Assembly (NCBI RefSeq): GCF_017676385.1
Contig: NZ_JAFFZN010000014.1
Coordinates: 123,141-187,140 of the forward strand
Length of the DNA stretch: 64,000 nucleotides
Origin: Streptomyces spirodelae
GTDB lineage: Bacteria; Actinomycetota; Actinomycetes; Streptomycetales; Streptomycetaceae
Direction: 5' to 3'
The translations under genes and the position numbers were made by a program. Each line of letters starts with the position of its first letter. The first letter of the stretch is position 1. The notes below the pieces were generated by a model. It was not told the origin of the DNA, did not search any database, and worked only from the letters and a program-made list of their open reading frames with translations. Positions 40,757 through 48,760 of the stretch are shown here, piece after piece.

Positions 40757-43006
40757 ATGGCCGGCCCGACCCACGAGAACAGCAGCGAAGGGGAGCCGTT
40801 CATCCCCGGCCGTCCGGCGCCCGAACCGCCCCCCGTCGAGGAGCCGACCACCCCGCGCGAGCCGCTTCCGCCCAAGCAGGACCAGTCGGGCCCGGAGATC
40901 TACTCCGCCACCGGCGAGCACGCCGAGGGAGTCGACCCGGCCGTGTGGGCCCAGACGGGTGGCAGGCTCACCACGGCGCAGGGGCTGCGGCTGTACGACA
41001 CGGACCACTCGCTCAAGGCCGGTGAACGCGGTCCCGTACTGCTCCAGGACCACCATCTGCGGGAGAAGATCACCCACTTCGACCACGAACGCATCCCGGA
41101 GCGGGTGGTGCACGCCCGGGGCGCAGCGGCCCACGGCGTCTTCCGCGGCTACGGCACCGCCTCGAGGATCTGCAAGGCGGCCTTCCTCGGCAAGGATGTC
41201 GAGACGCCCGTCTTCGTACGGTTCTCCACTGTGCTCGGCTCGCGCGGCTCCGCCGACACGGTGCGCGACACCCGCGGCTTCGCGACGAAGTTCTACACCC
41301 CGCAGGGCGTCTTCGACCTGGTCGGCAACAACATCCCGGTCTTCTTCATCCAGGACGCCATCAAGTTCCCCGACGTCATCCACGCCGGAAAGCCGCACCC
41401 GGACCGGGAGATCCCGCAGGCGCAGAGCGCGCACGACACCTTCTGGGACTTCGTCTCCCTGCACACCGAGGCCGCCCACCACACCATCTGGAACATGTCC
41501 GACCGCGCCATTCCGCGCTCCTTCCGGATGATGGAGGGCTTCGGCGTCCACACCTTCCGGCTGGTCGACGAGCAGGGCGAGACCACCCTGGTGAAGTTCC
41601 ACTGGAAGCCCAAGCTCGGCGTCCACTCGATGACCTGGGAAGAAGCCCAGATCACCAACGGCGTCGACCCCGACTTCCACCGCCGCGACCTGGCCGACGC
41701 CATCGAGGCCGGCGCCTTCCCGGAGTGGGAGCTGGGCATCCAGACCTTCCCCGACACCCCCGAACAGACCTTCGAGGGCATCGACCTGCTCGACCCGACC
41801 AAGATCGTGCCCGAGGAGTGGGCGCCGGTACAGCCCATCGGGCTGCTGACGCTCACCGCCAACCCCTCCAACTTCTTCGCCGAGACCGAACAGGTCGCCT
41901 TCCACCCCGGCCACCTGGTGCCCGGCATCGACATCACGGACGACCCGCTGCTGGCCGGGCGGCTGTTCTCCTACATCGACACCCAGATCACCCGGCTCGG
42001 TGGCCCCAACTTCGCACAGCTGCCCATCAACCGGCCGCACGCGCCGATCAACGACATGACGCGGGACGGTATGCACCAGACGGCGGTGCACAGCGGTGTT
42101 GCGGCTTACCGCCCCAACTCGCTCGACGGCGGCTGCCCCTTCCTGGCGGGCGCGGGCGAGGGCGCCTATGTGGAGACTCCGGTCACCGTTCCGCAGGCGT
42201 CCAAGGTACGTGCGGCGCCCGCGTCCTTCAGCGACCACACCAGCCACCCGCGGCGCTTCTACCTCAGCCTCAGCCCGGTCGAGCGGGAGCACGTCATCGC
42301 CGCCTACACCTTCGAGCTGAGCAAGTGCTACGAGCAGGCCATCAAGGAGCGCCAGCTGCGCGTGCTCGCCGACATCGACCCGGAGCTGTGCGCCGGGGTG
42401 GCGGCCGGGCTCGGGCTGCCGGCACCCGAGCCCTCGGGCCCGCTTCCCGATGTGACTCCCAGCCCGGCCCTCTCCCAGCTCGGCCGCACCTGGCCGACCG
42501 ACGGCCGGGTCATCGGCATCGTCGCGGACGAGACCAGCGATCTGGCGGCGCTCTCCGCGCTGCGCGCCACCGTCCACGGCGCGGGCATGGTCCCGCTCGT
42601 CATCGCCCCGCACGGAGGAGAGCTGGCGGGCGCCGGCGGGCCCGTCGTCGTCCAGCGGACCTTCGCCAACGCGCGCTCCGTCGAGTTCGACGCCCTACTG
42701 CTCGCGGCAGCGCCTGGCACCGGGAAGGACGCCTACGGGGCCCGCGACGCCAAGGCGGGGCTGCACGCCGGCAGCGGCGGGATCGACCCGCGCGTCCTGC
42801 TGCTGGTCTCCGAGGCGTTCCGGCACGCCAAGGCGCTGGGCGCGTGGGGTGACGGAGCCGATGTGCTCGCCGCCGCAGGCTGCCCGCAGGACGCGGCCGG
42901 TGTGGTGGTGGCCGACGACCCGCGGTCCGTGTTCGGTCAGATCGCCCAGGCGCTCTCCGAGCACCGTGCCTGGGAGCGCTTCCCCGCGGGCGCGTCCGTG
43001 AGCTGA
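40757..43006 (+). CDS. katE: Large-subunit (clade II) monofunctional catalase
   Basis: A 749-residue haem catalase, the HPII-like size. Catalytic His is in ERVVHARGAAAHG (about residue 117) and Asn in FDLVGNNIPVFF; the proximal Tyr segment RLFSYIDTQITRLG lies about 410. The long C-terminal domain from about 590 is flavodoxin/DJ-1-like (GRVIGIVADETSDL), as in HPII. The N-terminus is Pro/Glu-rich and disordered. TTGGAGG lies 5 bases before the ATG. It breaks hydrogen peroxide into water and oxygen. A strong hairpin follows. Confidence 0.95.
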   Translation: MAGPTHENSSEGEPFIPGRPAPEPPPVEEPTTPREPLPPKQDQSGPEIYSATGEHAEGVDPAVWAQTGGRLTTAQGLRLYDTDHSLKAGERGPVLLQDHHLREKITHFDHERIPERVVHARGAAAHGVFRGYGTASRICKAAFLGKDVETPVFVRFSTVLGSRGSADTVRDTRGFATKFYTPQGVFDLVGNNIPVFFIQDAIKFPDVIHAGKPHPDREIPQAQSAHDTFWDFVSLHTEAAHHTIWNMSDRAIPRSFRMMEGFGVHTFRLVDEQGETTLVKFHWKPKLGVHSMTWEEAQITNGVDPDFHRRDLADAIEAGAFPEWELGIQTFPDTPEQTFEGIDLLDPTKIVPEEWAPVQPIGLLTLTANPSNFFAETEQVAFHPGHLVPGIDITDDPLLAGRLFSYIDTQITRLGGPNFAQLPINRPHAPINDMTRDGMHQTAVHSGVAAYRPNSLDGGCPFLAGAGEGAYVETPVTVPQASKVRAAPASFSDHTSHPRRFYLSLSPVEREHVIAAYTFELSKCYEQAIKERQLRVLADIDPELCAGVAAGLGLPAPEPSGPLPDVTPSPALSQLGRTWPTDGRVIGIVADETSDLAALSALRATVHGAGMVPLVIAPHGGELAGAGGPVVVQRTFANARSVEFDALLLAAAPGTGKDAYGARDAKAGLHAGSGGIDPRVLLLVSEAFRHAKALGAWGDGADVLAAAGCPQDAAGVVVADDPRSVFGQIAQALSEHRAWERFPAGASVS

Positions 43007-43013
43007 CCCGGCG

Positions 43014-43038
43014 GCCGGGCCCGCACCGCGGGCCCGGC
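43014..43038. terminator. 11-bp hairpin after the catalase gene
   Basis: GCCGGGCCCGC and GCGGGCCCGGC pair perfectly around a 3-base loop, starting 8 bases after the catalase stop. It is the right size and place for transcription termination. The next gene starts 30 bases further, so some read-through is possible. Confidence 0.75.
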
Positions 43039-43068
43039 ACCGTCGCGAACCCGGAACCGGAGGAGAAC

Positions 43069-43983
43069 ATGAGCGCAGACGGCAACGGCAACCGCGGCAC
43101 CAACGAGCCGACCGGCGGCCACCCGGCGGACAAGCACCCCAAGCCGGAGTTCCCGCAGCAGGAGCAGACCCATCCGGGTGACACCGAGGCCATGGAACCC
43201 CGTCCCGACCACGGGGAGCGCACCTACCGGGGCAGCGGACGGCTGGCGGACCGGCGCACTCTGATCACCGGCGGGGACTCGGGCATCGGCCGAGCCGTCG
43301 CTCTCGCCTACGCCCGCGAGGGCGCCGACGTCGCCTTCAGCCATCTGCCCGAGGAGGAGAACGAGGCGCGCGAAACCACCCGGCTGGTGGAGGACGCGGG
43401 CCGCCGAGCAGTCGCCGTACCCTGCGACATCCGCGAGGAAGCGGAGTGCCGCCGCCTGGTGGAGCGCACCGTGCGCGAGTTCGGCCGGATCGACGTACTG
43501 GTCAACAACGCGGCCTTCCAGATGGCGCAGTCCGGCGGCATCGACGACATCAGCACCGAGCAGTTCGACCGGGTGGTGCGCACCAACCTCTACGGCATGT
43601 TCTGGGTCACCAAGCTGGCGCTCGCCCACATCCCGCAGGGCGGCTGCGTCATCAACAGCACTTCCGTACAGGCATACCAGCCCAAGCCGTATCTGCTGGA
43701 CTACGCCATGACCAAGGGCGGCATCGTCACCTTCACCCAGGGCCTCGCGCAGAACCTGGCCGAGCGCGGCATCCGCGTCAACGCCGTGGCGCCGGGCCCC
43801 GTCTGGACGCCGCTGATCCCCTCGACGCTGCCCGACACCTCCGAGTTCGGCGCCAAGAGCCTGCTGCAACGCCCCGCGCAGCCGGCCGAGATGGCGCCGG
43901 GCTATGTCTTCCTCGCCTCCGATGACGCCAACTACGTGACCGCGGAGGTCCTCAACGCGACCGGCGGTACCCCGCTGCCCTGA
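43069..43983 (+). CDS. Short-chain dehydrogenase/reductase with N-terminal extension
   Basis: A 304-residue NAD(P)-dependent oxidoreductase of the group with a polar N-terminal extension (about 50 residues, Pro/His/Gly-rich), like YhdG/YghA-type general stress SDRs. The cofactor motif TGGDSGIGRAVALAYA begins about residue 67, with NNAAFQM, the Ser in NSTSVQAYQP, and the catalytic YAMTK. The GGAGGAG site precedes the ATG. Substrate is not identifiable. It follows the catalase and is probably stress-induced with it. Confidence 0.92.
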   Translation: MSADGNGNRGTNEPTGGHPADKHPKPEFPQQEQTHPGDTEAMEPRPDHGERTYRGSGRLADRRTLITGGDSGIGRAVALAYAREGADVAFSHLPEEENEARETTRLVEDAGRRAVAVPCDIREEAECRRLVERTVREFGRIDVLVNNAAFQMAQSGGIDDISTEQFDRVVRTNLYGMFWVTKLALAHIPQGGCVINSTSVQAYQPKPYLLDYAMTKGGIVTFTQGLAQNLAERGIRVNAVAPGPVWTPLIPSTLPDTSEFGAKSLLQRPAQPAEMAPGYVFLASDDANYVTAEVLNATGGTPLP

Positions 43984-44025
43984 GAGGCGCGACGCTGCAA
44001 GGAGAGGTGCCGCTGCGAGCTGTGG

Positions 44026-44316
44026 TCATGCGGGGCGGGAGCGGCGGCGGTGACTGGTGTCGCACCAGGGGTAGGTGCGGCTGCGGCGGCAGGTGCACAG
44101 TGCCGTCATGAAGCGGTCGGAGACGACCGTGCTCCCGTCGTCGAGACGGACCTCCACGGGACCTTCCACCAGTACGGGCCCGCCCTGCTCCAGGGTCACC
44201 CGGCGCCGGTCGCGGCGCGGTTCGGAGTGCGGTTCGGGGCGCGGTTCGCGCTCGCGCGGGTCGCCGGGCCCGGTCGCGGTGCGGGGAGGCGGCTGCTCAT
44301 CGGGTGAGGTCGGCAC
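44026..44316 (-). CDS. CDGSH-type iron-sulfur protein
   Basis: A 96-residue protein. The C-terminal third has the CDGSH motif (CTCRRSRTYPWCDTSH; three Cys plus one His for a [2Fe-2S] cluster), the mitoNEET fold type. The N-terminal 40 residues are Pro/Arg-rich and disordered. A single CDGSH domain is usual in actinobacteria. The GTG start at 44316 lies 20 bases inside the upstream methyltransferase gene, so the two are co-translated. A role in Fe-S transfer or redox sensing is likely but not proven. Confidence 0.9.
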   Translation of the reverse strand: MPTSPDEQPPPRTATGPGDPREREPRPEPHSEPRRDRRRVTLEQGGPVLVEGPVEVRLDDGSTVVSDRFMTALCTCRRSRTYPWCDTSHRRRSRPA

Positions 44317-44953
44317 GGATGACCACCAGTTCCTCGTGTCGCTGTCCAGGAGCGATCAGTCGCTGCTGCTCCAGCCAGTGCGCACGCTCCCGCAGTACGG
44401 GGCCGAACGGCTGGGTACGGCGCGCCGTCACCGCCGCCTTCAGGCCCGCCTCGGTCAACATGTCCAGGGTCCGCTGTGATCCGCTCAGCGCGGAGTGCAC
44501 CACCAGCAGGACGCCGTTCCGGGCGAGCAGCCGGGGTGCGGACTCGCACAGCCGGTCCAGCACGCCGCGCCCGTCCCGGCCGGCGTTCCAGGCGCGGGCC
44601 CGGCGTGGGCCGGAGCGCCCGCACGGTCCCGCGTGCGGCACATACGGGGGGTTGGCCGTCACGATGTCGTAGCGGCCCGTGGCGCGTGCCAGGAAGTCTC
44701 CGCGGTGCACCCGGACGGGCAGCCCCCGCAGCCGGGCGTTCCAGTCGGCGGCCAGCGCCGCCCGAGCCGAGACGTCCACGGCGTGCACCTCGGCGGCGCC
44801 CAGCCGGGCGCCGGCCAGCGCGACGATGCCGGTGCCTGTGCACACGTCCAGCATCCGCGCGCCGCGCGGTACGGCGGCGTCGGCCAGCGCTTCGAGCAGC
44901 AGGTCGGAATCGCCTTGCGGTGGGTACACACCCGGCGGTCTCAGGAGCCACAC
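44297..44953 (-). CDS. HemK/PrmC-like class I methyltransferase
   Basis: A 218-residue SAM-dependent methyltransferase. Motif I is MLDVCTGTGIVALAGARLG (about residues 34-52), and the NPPYVPHAG motif (about 99-107) is characteristic of enzymes that methylate a side-chain amide or exocyclic amine (HemK/PrmC, RsmC-type). The specificity cannot be told from the sequence. The GTG at 44953 is used because a stop lies just upstream in frame. It is coupled to the CDGSH gene. Confidence 0.88.
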   Translation of the reverse strand: MWLLRPPGVYPPQGDSDLLLEALADAAVPRGARMLDVCTGTGIVALAGARLGAAEVHAVDVSARAALAADWNARLRGLPVRVHRGDFLARATGRYDIVTANPPYVPHAGPCGRSGPRRARAWNAGRDGRGVLDRLCESAPRLLARNGVLLVVHSALSGSQRTLDMLTEAGLKAAVTARRTQPFGPVLRERAHWLEQQRLIAPGQRHEELVVIRADLTR

Positions 44954-45100
44954 ACGTCACGGTGTTCCAGGCCCGGCACCGGCTAAACGCTCACCCTGCC
45001 TCCTCGGCCCCCCGGGTGGCGGGAGGTTAGCCCGCCGTGCCGCGCGGGGACCCGGTTTCCTCGAAGCGAGCTTGGAGACAGCCCACTGGGAGGAGACGCC

Positions 45101-45667
45101 ATGGGACATGGTGGAACGGTCATCGAAGAACTCACCACGGACCACCGCGAGGTGGAGGAGCTCTTTGCCAAGATCGAGGCACTGCCGCCCGGGGACGAGA
45201 AGCGCAAGGGGTACGCGGACCAGGCCACGATCGAACTGGTGCGCCACTCCATCGCGGAGGAGGAGTACCTGTACCCGGCGGTACGCTCCCACGTACCCGG
45301 CGGGGACGAGCTCGCGGACAAGGAGCTGGAGGACCACAAGGGCGCCGAACGGCTGATGAAGGACCTCGAGGGCCTGCACGTCGGCGACCCGGCCTTCGAC
45401 CACATCCTGACCAGCCTGATCCAGGAGGTCCGCTCCCATGTGAGTGACGAGGAGGACAACCTCTTCCCCCGGCTCAAGGAAGTGCTGCCGCGACTGGAGC
45501 TCACCGAACTGGGCGACAAGGTCCGGCAGGCCAAGAAGACCGCACCCACCCGCCCGCACCCCACCAGCCCTCACCAGCCGCCCGCCCTCAAGGCCGTGGC
45601 CCCGGGGGTCGGCCTCGTCGACCGCGCCCGCGACGCGCTCAGCGGCCGGGGCAAGCAGCAGGACTGA
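45101..45667 (+). CDS. Hemerythrin HHE-domain protein
   Basis: A 188-residue protein with an HHE four-helix domain (residues about 5-135). Iron ligands are visible as the His/Glu set: TTDHREVEELF, VRHSIAEEEYLYPAV, EDHKGAERL and VRSHVSDEEDNLFP. The domain binds a di-iron site and may sense or buffer oxygen or nitric oxide. The C-terminal 45 residues are Pro-rich with SPHQPPAL and a short helix. GGAG lies upstream of ATG 45101. It is the last gene before the hydrogenase operon, with a terminator hairpin in between. Confidence 0.92.
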   Translation: MGHGGTVIEELTTDHREVEELFAKIEALPPGDEKRKGYADQATIELVRHSIAEEEYLYPAVRSHVPGGDELADKELEDHKGAERLMKDLEGLHVGDPAFDHILTSLIQEVRSHVSDEEDNLFPRLKEVLPRLELTELGDKVRQAKKTAPTRPHPTSPHQPPALKAVAPGVGLVDRARDALSGRGKQQD

Positions 45668-45668
45668 G

Positions 45669-45698
45669 CCGGCGGCCGGGCCCGGTCCCGGCCGCCGG
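45669..45698. terminator. 12-bp hairpin after the hemerythrin gene
   Basis: CCGGCGGCCGGG and CCCGGCCGCCGG pair perfectly around a 6-base loop, directly after the stop at 45667. It separates the hemerythrin gene from the hydrogenase operon, making a separate hydrogenase promoter likely. Confidence 0.8.
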
Positions 45699-45754
45699 GA
45701 CCGGCCCGCGTCCCCCGCCGCCACCTGGGCGTACCTCGCGACACCGGCAGCGCC

Positions 45755-45785
45755 AAAATGGGCAAAGTCTAAAAAATGGTGCAAA
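45755..45785. promoter_or_regulatory. AT-rich direct repeat upstream of the hydrogenase operon
   Basis: AAAATGGGCAAA (45755-45766) and AAAATGGTGCAAA (45773-45785) lie 18 bases apart in an AT-rich patch that stands out in this GC-rich DNA. The patch is 55-85 bases before the first operon gene and after a terminator. It is a good candidate for an activator site or promoter of the hydrogenase genes. Confidence 0.5.
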
Positions 45786-45839
45786 TATGGACGCCGGTGT
45801 GTGGAGGCGCCATGAGCGCCGTGGACCGGGAGGCGCGAG

Positions 45840-47615
45840 GTGGACGATCCGGTGCGTACGGAGCGCGGTGGGCCCTGCACGGCTGACGCGTTCGCACAGG
45901 CGCGCGCTGTCGCCGACGCCATCTGCTACGAGGGATACCTGCTCTACCCGTACCGCCGCAGCTCCCCGAAGAACCGGGTGCGCTGGCAGTTCGGCGTCCT
46001 CGCGCCGCGCGACTGGGTGGCGGCCGACGGCACCGGACAGCCCGGCGTCTCCGGCGCGGCCGAGTCCTGGTACCAGCAGACCCAGTGCCTGTTCGAGGCC
46101 GATCCCGGCGCCGTGCTGCGTCTCCGGGTGCGCTACCTCCAGGCCCGGCGCAAGACGGTGGAGCGGCGCGGCGGCACCGAGGGCCGGTGGGAGGCCGTGG
46201 AAGCCCTGGACGTGGCCGGTGAGCTGCATCTGTCCTTCGACGAGGCGGTACCGCGTGAGACCGATATCGAGGTGCCGCTGACTGATCTGCTGACGGGTGA
46301 GGAGCTGACGTATCCGGTCGGGGCGCCCGGAGGCACCGAGGTCCAGCCGCTGGAGACCCAGGGTGCCGAGCAGGCGCGCGTCGTACGCCACCGGCACCCG
46401 CTGCGGGCCCGTACCACCCTGTACGCCGAACGGGTCGACGGCCTGTACCGCCTCACCGTACGAACGGAGAACACCGACAGCACCCCTCCACCCGGCACCC
46501 CGCGGGAAGAGGCGCTGCGTCACGCGCTGCTGGCCACCCACACCCTGCTCGGCGGCGACGGCCTGAGCTTCCTCTCGCTGATCGACCCGCCCGCCGAGGC
46601 AGCGGCACACGCGCGGGCCTGCCGGAATGTCCGCACCTTCCCGGTCCTGGCCGGTCCTGAGGGCAGCCGGCGGATGATGTTCTCCTCGCCCATCCTGCTG
46701 GGCGACCACCCGCAGGTCGCCCCCGAGAGCCCGGGCGATCTGCACGACGCGGCCGAGATCGACGAGATCCTCTCGCTGCGCACCCTGCTGCTGACCGACG
46801 AGGAGAAGCGCGAGGCCCGCGCCACCGACCCGCGTGCCGCCGCGATCCTCGACCGGGTCGAGAGCATGCCGCAGGAGGTCTTCGCCCGGCTGCACGGCGT
46901 CCTGCGCTCCACCGAGCCGTCCGGCACCGGCAGGCCCACCCACCCGGACCCGCCGGACCCCCGGCCCGGGCCCGGCGCCGGACCCCCGGCCCGCGATCAC
47001 TCCCCCCACCCCCCAGGGCCGGTCCCCTGGTGGCAGGAGGGCGGGGACGAGGGACTGAGCCCGGCGACCGACAGCGTCCCGGTGGACGGCGTCGCGGTAC
47101 GGCGCGGCCACCGGGTGCGGCTGCGGCCCCGCGGCCGGGGCGCGGACGCGCAGGACATGTTCCTGGCCGGGCGCACCGCACAGGTCGAGGGCGTCTTCCA
47201 CGACGTGGACGGCAGCGTGCATCTCGCCGTCTCGGTGGAGGACGATCCCGCCGCCGAACTGAACGCCTGGTACGGCAGGTTCTTCTACTTCCGCCCCGAT
47301 GAGGTCCAGCCCTTGGGCGGCGCCGGTTGCGCTTCCTTCGACGCAGAGAGGCCCGAGGGATGCCCGGACGGGCAGCAGGCGATCGACGCACACGTGGCCG
47401 AGGAAGAGGGCCGGCTGACGCCCGAGCTGCGCGAGGCCGTCGACCAGCAGACCCTGGACGAGCCGGGCCGGGAACTGGGGAAGGCCGAACGCGCCGCGCC
47501 GAGCCGGCCCCACCCGCACGCCCCCGACCAGCCACCGGCTCCTGCCATGGCGGCACCTGTCGCCGGTGTCTACGACCGACTCCGCGACCGGCTGCAAGGG
47601 AGGCCGAGGACATGA
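45840..47615 (+). CDS. Conserved protein leading the hydrogenase operon
   Basis: A 591-residue soluble protein of unknown function. Residues about 1-355 form one domain, starting AFAQARAVADAICYEGYLLYPYRRSSPKNRVRWQFGVL and including ETDIEVPLTDLL. A Pro/Gly-rich linker spans about 365-405, followed by an alpha/beta C-terminal region (VRRGHRVRLRPRGRGADAQDMFLAG) and a polar tail. GGGAGG lies 6 bases before GTG 45840. It overlaps the small-subunit gene (ATGA) and so is co-translated with it. Genes like this accompany group 1h hydrogenases; a maturation or assembly role is inferred. Confidence 0.75.
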   Translation: MDDPVRTERGGPCTADAFAQARAVADAICYEGYLLYPYRRSSPKNRVRWQFGVLAPRDWVAADGTGQPGVSGAAESWYQQTQCLFEADPGAVLRLRVRYLQARRKTVERRGGTEGRWEAVEALDVAGELHLSFDEAVPRETDIEVPLTDLLTGEELTYPVGAPGGTEVQPLETQGAEQARVVRHRHPLRARTTLYAERVDGLYRLTVRTENTDSTPPPGTPREEALRHALLATHTLLGGDGLSFLSLIDPPAEAAAHARACRNVRTFPVLAGPEGSRRMMFSSPILLGDHPQVAPESPGDLHDAAEIDEILSLRTLLLTDEEKREARATDPRAAAILDRVESMPQEVFARLHGVLRSTEPSGTGRPTHPDPPDPRPGPGAGPPARDHSPHPPGPVPWWQEGGDEGLSPATDSVPVDGVAVRRGHRVRLRPRGRGADAQDMFLAGRTAQVEGVFHDVDGSVHLAVSVEDDPAAELNAWYGRFFYFRPDEVQPLGGAGCASFDAERPEGCPDGQQAIDAHVAEEEGRLTPELREAVDQQTLDEPGRELGKAERAAPSRPHPHAPDQPPAPAMAAPVAGVYDRLRDRLQGRPRT

Positions 47616-48703
47616 CCATCGAAAGCGGCACCACCCGCACGAGTGAGCACCCGTCACACGCAGAGAAACGGCAGGGTATCGAAGAGATCGACATCCTCTG
47701 GATCTCCGAGGGGATGAGCTGCGACGGCGACACCGTCTCGATGACGGCCGCCGACCAGCCCTCCATCGAGGACCTCGTACTGGGCCTCGTGCCCGGCCTG
47801 CCGAAGGTGAACGTGCACAACAAAGTGCTCTCGCCCACCTCCGGCGGCGAGGAGTTCCTCGCTCCGTTCCGGGCAGCGGCCCGCGGCGAGGCCGAGCGGC
47901 CGTTCATCCTCGTCATCGAGGGCTCGATCCCCAACCAGAACATCATCGAGGGCGACGGCTTCTGGACGTCCTTCGGCAACGACGAGGAGACCGGCGAACC
48001 CCTCACCCTCAACTGGTGGCTCGACAACCTCGCGCACCGGGCATGGGCGGTCGTCGCCGCCGGGACCTGCGCCACGTACGGCGGCATCCACGCCATGGCG
48101 GGGAACCCGACCGGCTCCATGGGACTCGCGGACTACCTCGGCTGGGACTGCAAGTCGCAGGGCGCACTGCCGGTCGTCAACGTGCCGGGCTGCCCGATCC
48201 AGCCCGAGAACTTCATGGAGACCCTGGTCTGGGTGCTCTACCACGCGGCCGGGGACGCACCGCCCCCGCCGCTGGACCACATGCTGCGGCCGCAGTGGCT
48301 GTTCGGCAAGACCGTGCACGAGGGCTGCGACCGGGCCGCCTACTACGAGCAGGGCGACTTCGCCAAGGACTACAACTCGCCCAAGTGCCAGGTGAAGGTG
48401 GGCTGCTGGGGGCCGGTGGTCAACTGCAACGTGCCCAAGCGCGGCTGGATGTCGGGTGTGGGCGGCTGCCCCAACGTGGGCGGCATCTGCATCGGCTGTA
48501 CGATGCCGGGCTTCCCCGACGCGTTCATGCCCTTCATGGACGAACCCCCCGGCGGCAACCTCTCCTCCATGCTGATCCGGCCGTACGGCGCTTTCATCCG
48601 GCGGATGCGCGGCATCACCAACATCGCCGTGAACCAGGAGCCCAAGTGGCACCACAACCGGCCCGAGCTCACCAGCGGCTACACCCCACGCTGGCGCGCC
48701 TGA
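47612..48703 (+). CDS. hhyS: [NiFe] hydrogenase small subunit, group 1h (high-affinity)
   Basis: A 363-residue Fe-S electron-transfer subunit of an oxygen-tolerant, high-affinity H2-uptake hydrogenase. It has no Tat signal, so the enzyme faces the cytoplasm. The proximal-cluster motif reads EGMSCDGD: Cys37 is followed by Asp40, not the usual second Cys, the hallmark of this group. Further ligands are GTCATYGG, VPGCP, and a Cys-rich block KCQVKVGCWGPVVNCN...GCPNVGGICIGC for medial and distal clusters. It overlaps the upstream stop (ATGA) and is followed by the large subunit 57 bases on. Confidence 0.95.
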   Translation: MTIESGTTRTSEHPSHAEKRQGIEEIDILWISEGMSCDGDTVSMTAADQPSIEDLVLGLVPGLPKVNVHNKVLSPTSGGEEFLAPFRAAARGEAERPFILVIEGSIPNQNIIEGDGFWTSFGNDEETGEPLTLNWWLDNLAHRAWAVVAAGTCATYGGIHAMAGNPTGSMGLADYLGWDCKSQGALPVVNVPGCPIQPENFMETLVWVLYHAAGDAPPPPLDHMLRPQWLFGKTVHEGCDRAAYYEQGDFAKDYNSPKCQVKVGCWGPVVNCNVPKRGWMSGVGGCPNVGGICIGCTMPGFPDAFMPFMDEPPGGNLSSMLIRPYGAFIRRMRGITNIAVNQEPKWHHNRPELTSGYTPRWRA

Positions 48704-48760
48704 CCCGCGCGACCGAGACAGCGTGACCCACCCAGCGCGACCGACGAGGTAAGGACTGAG

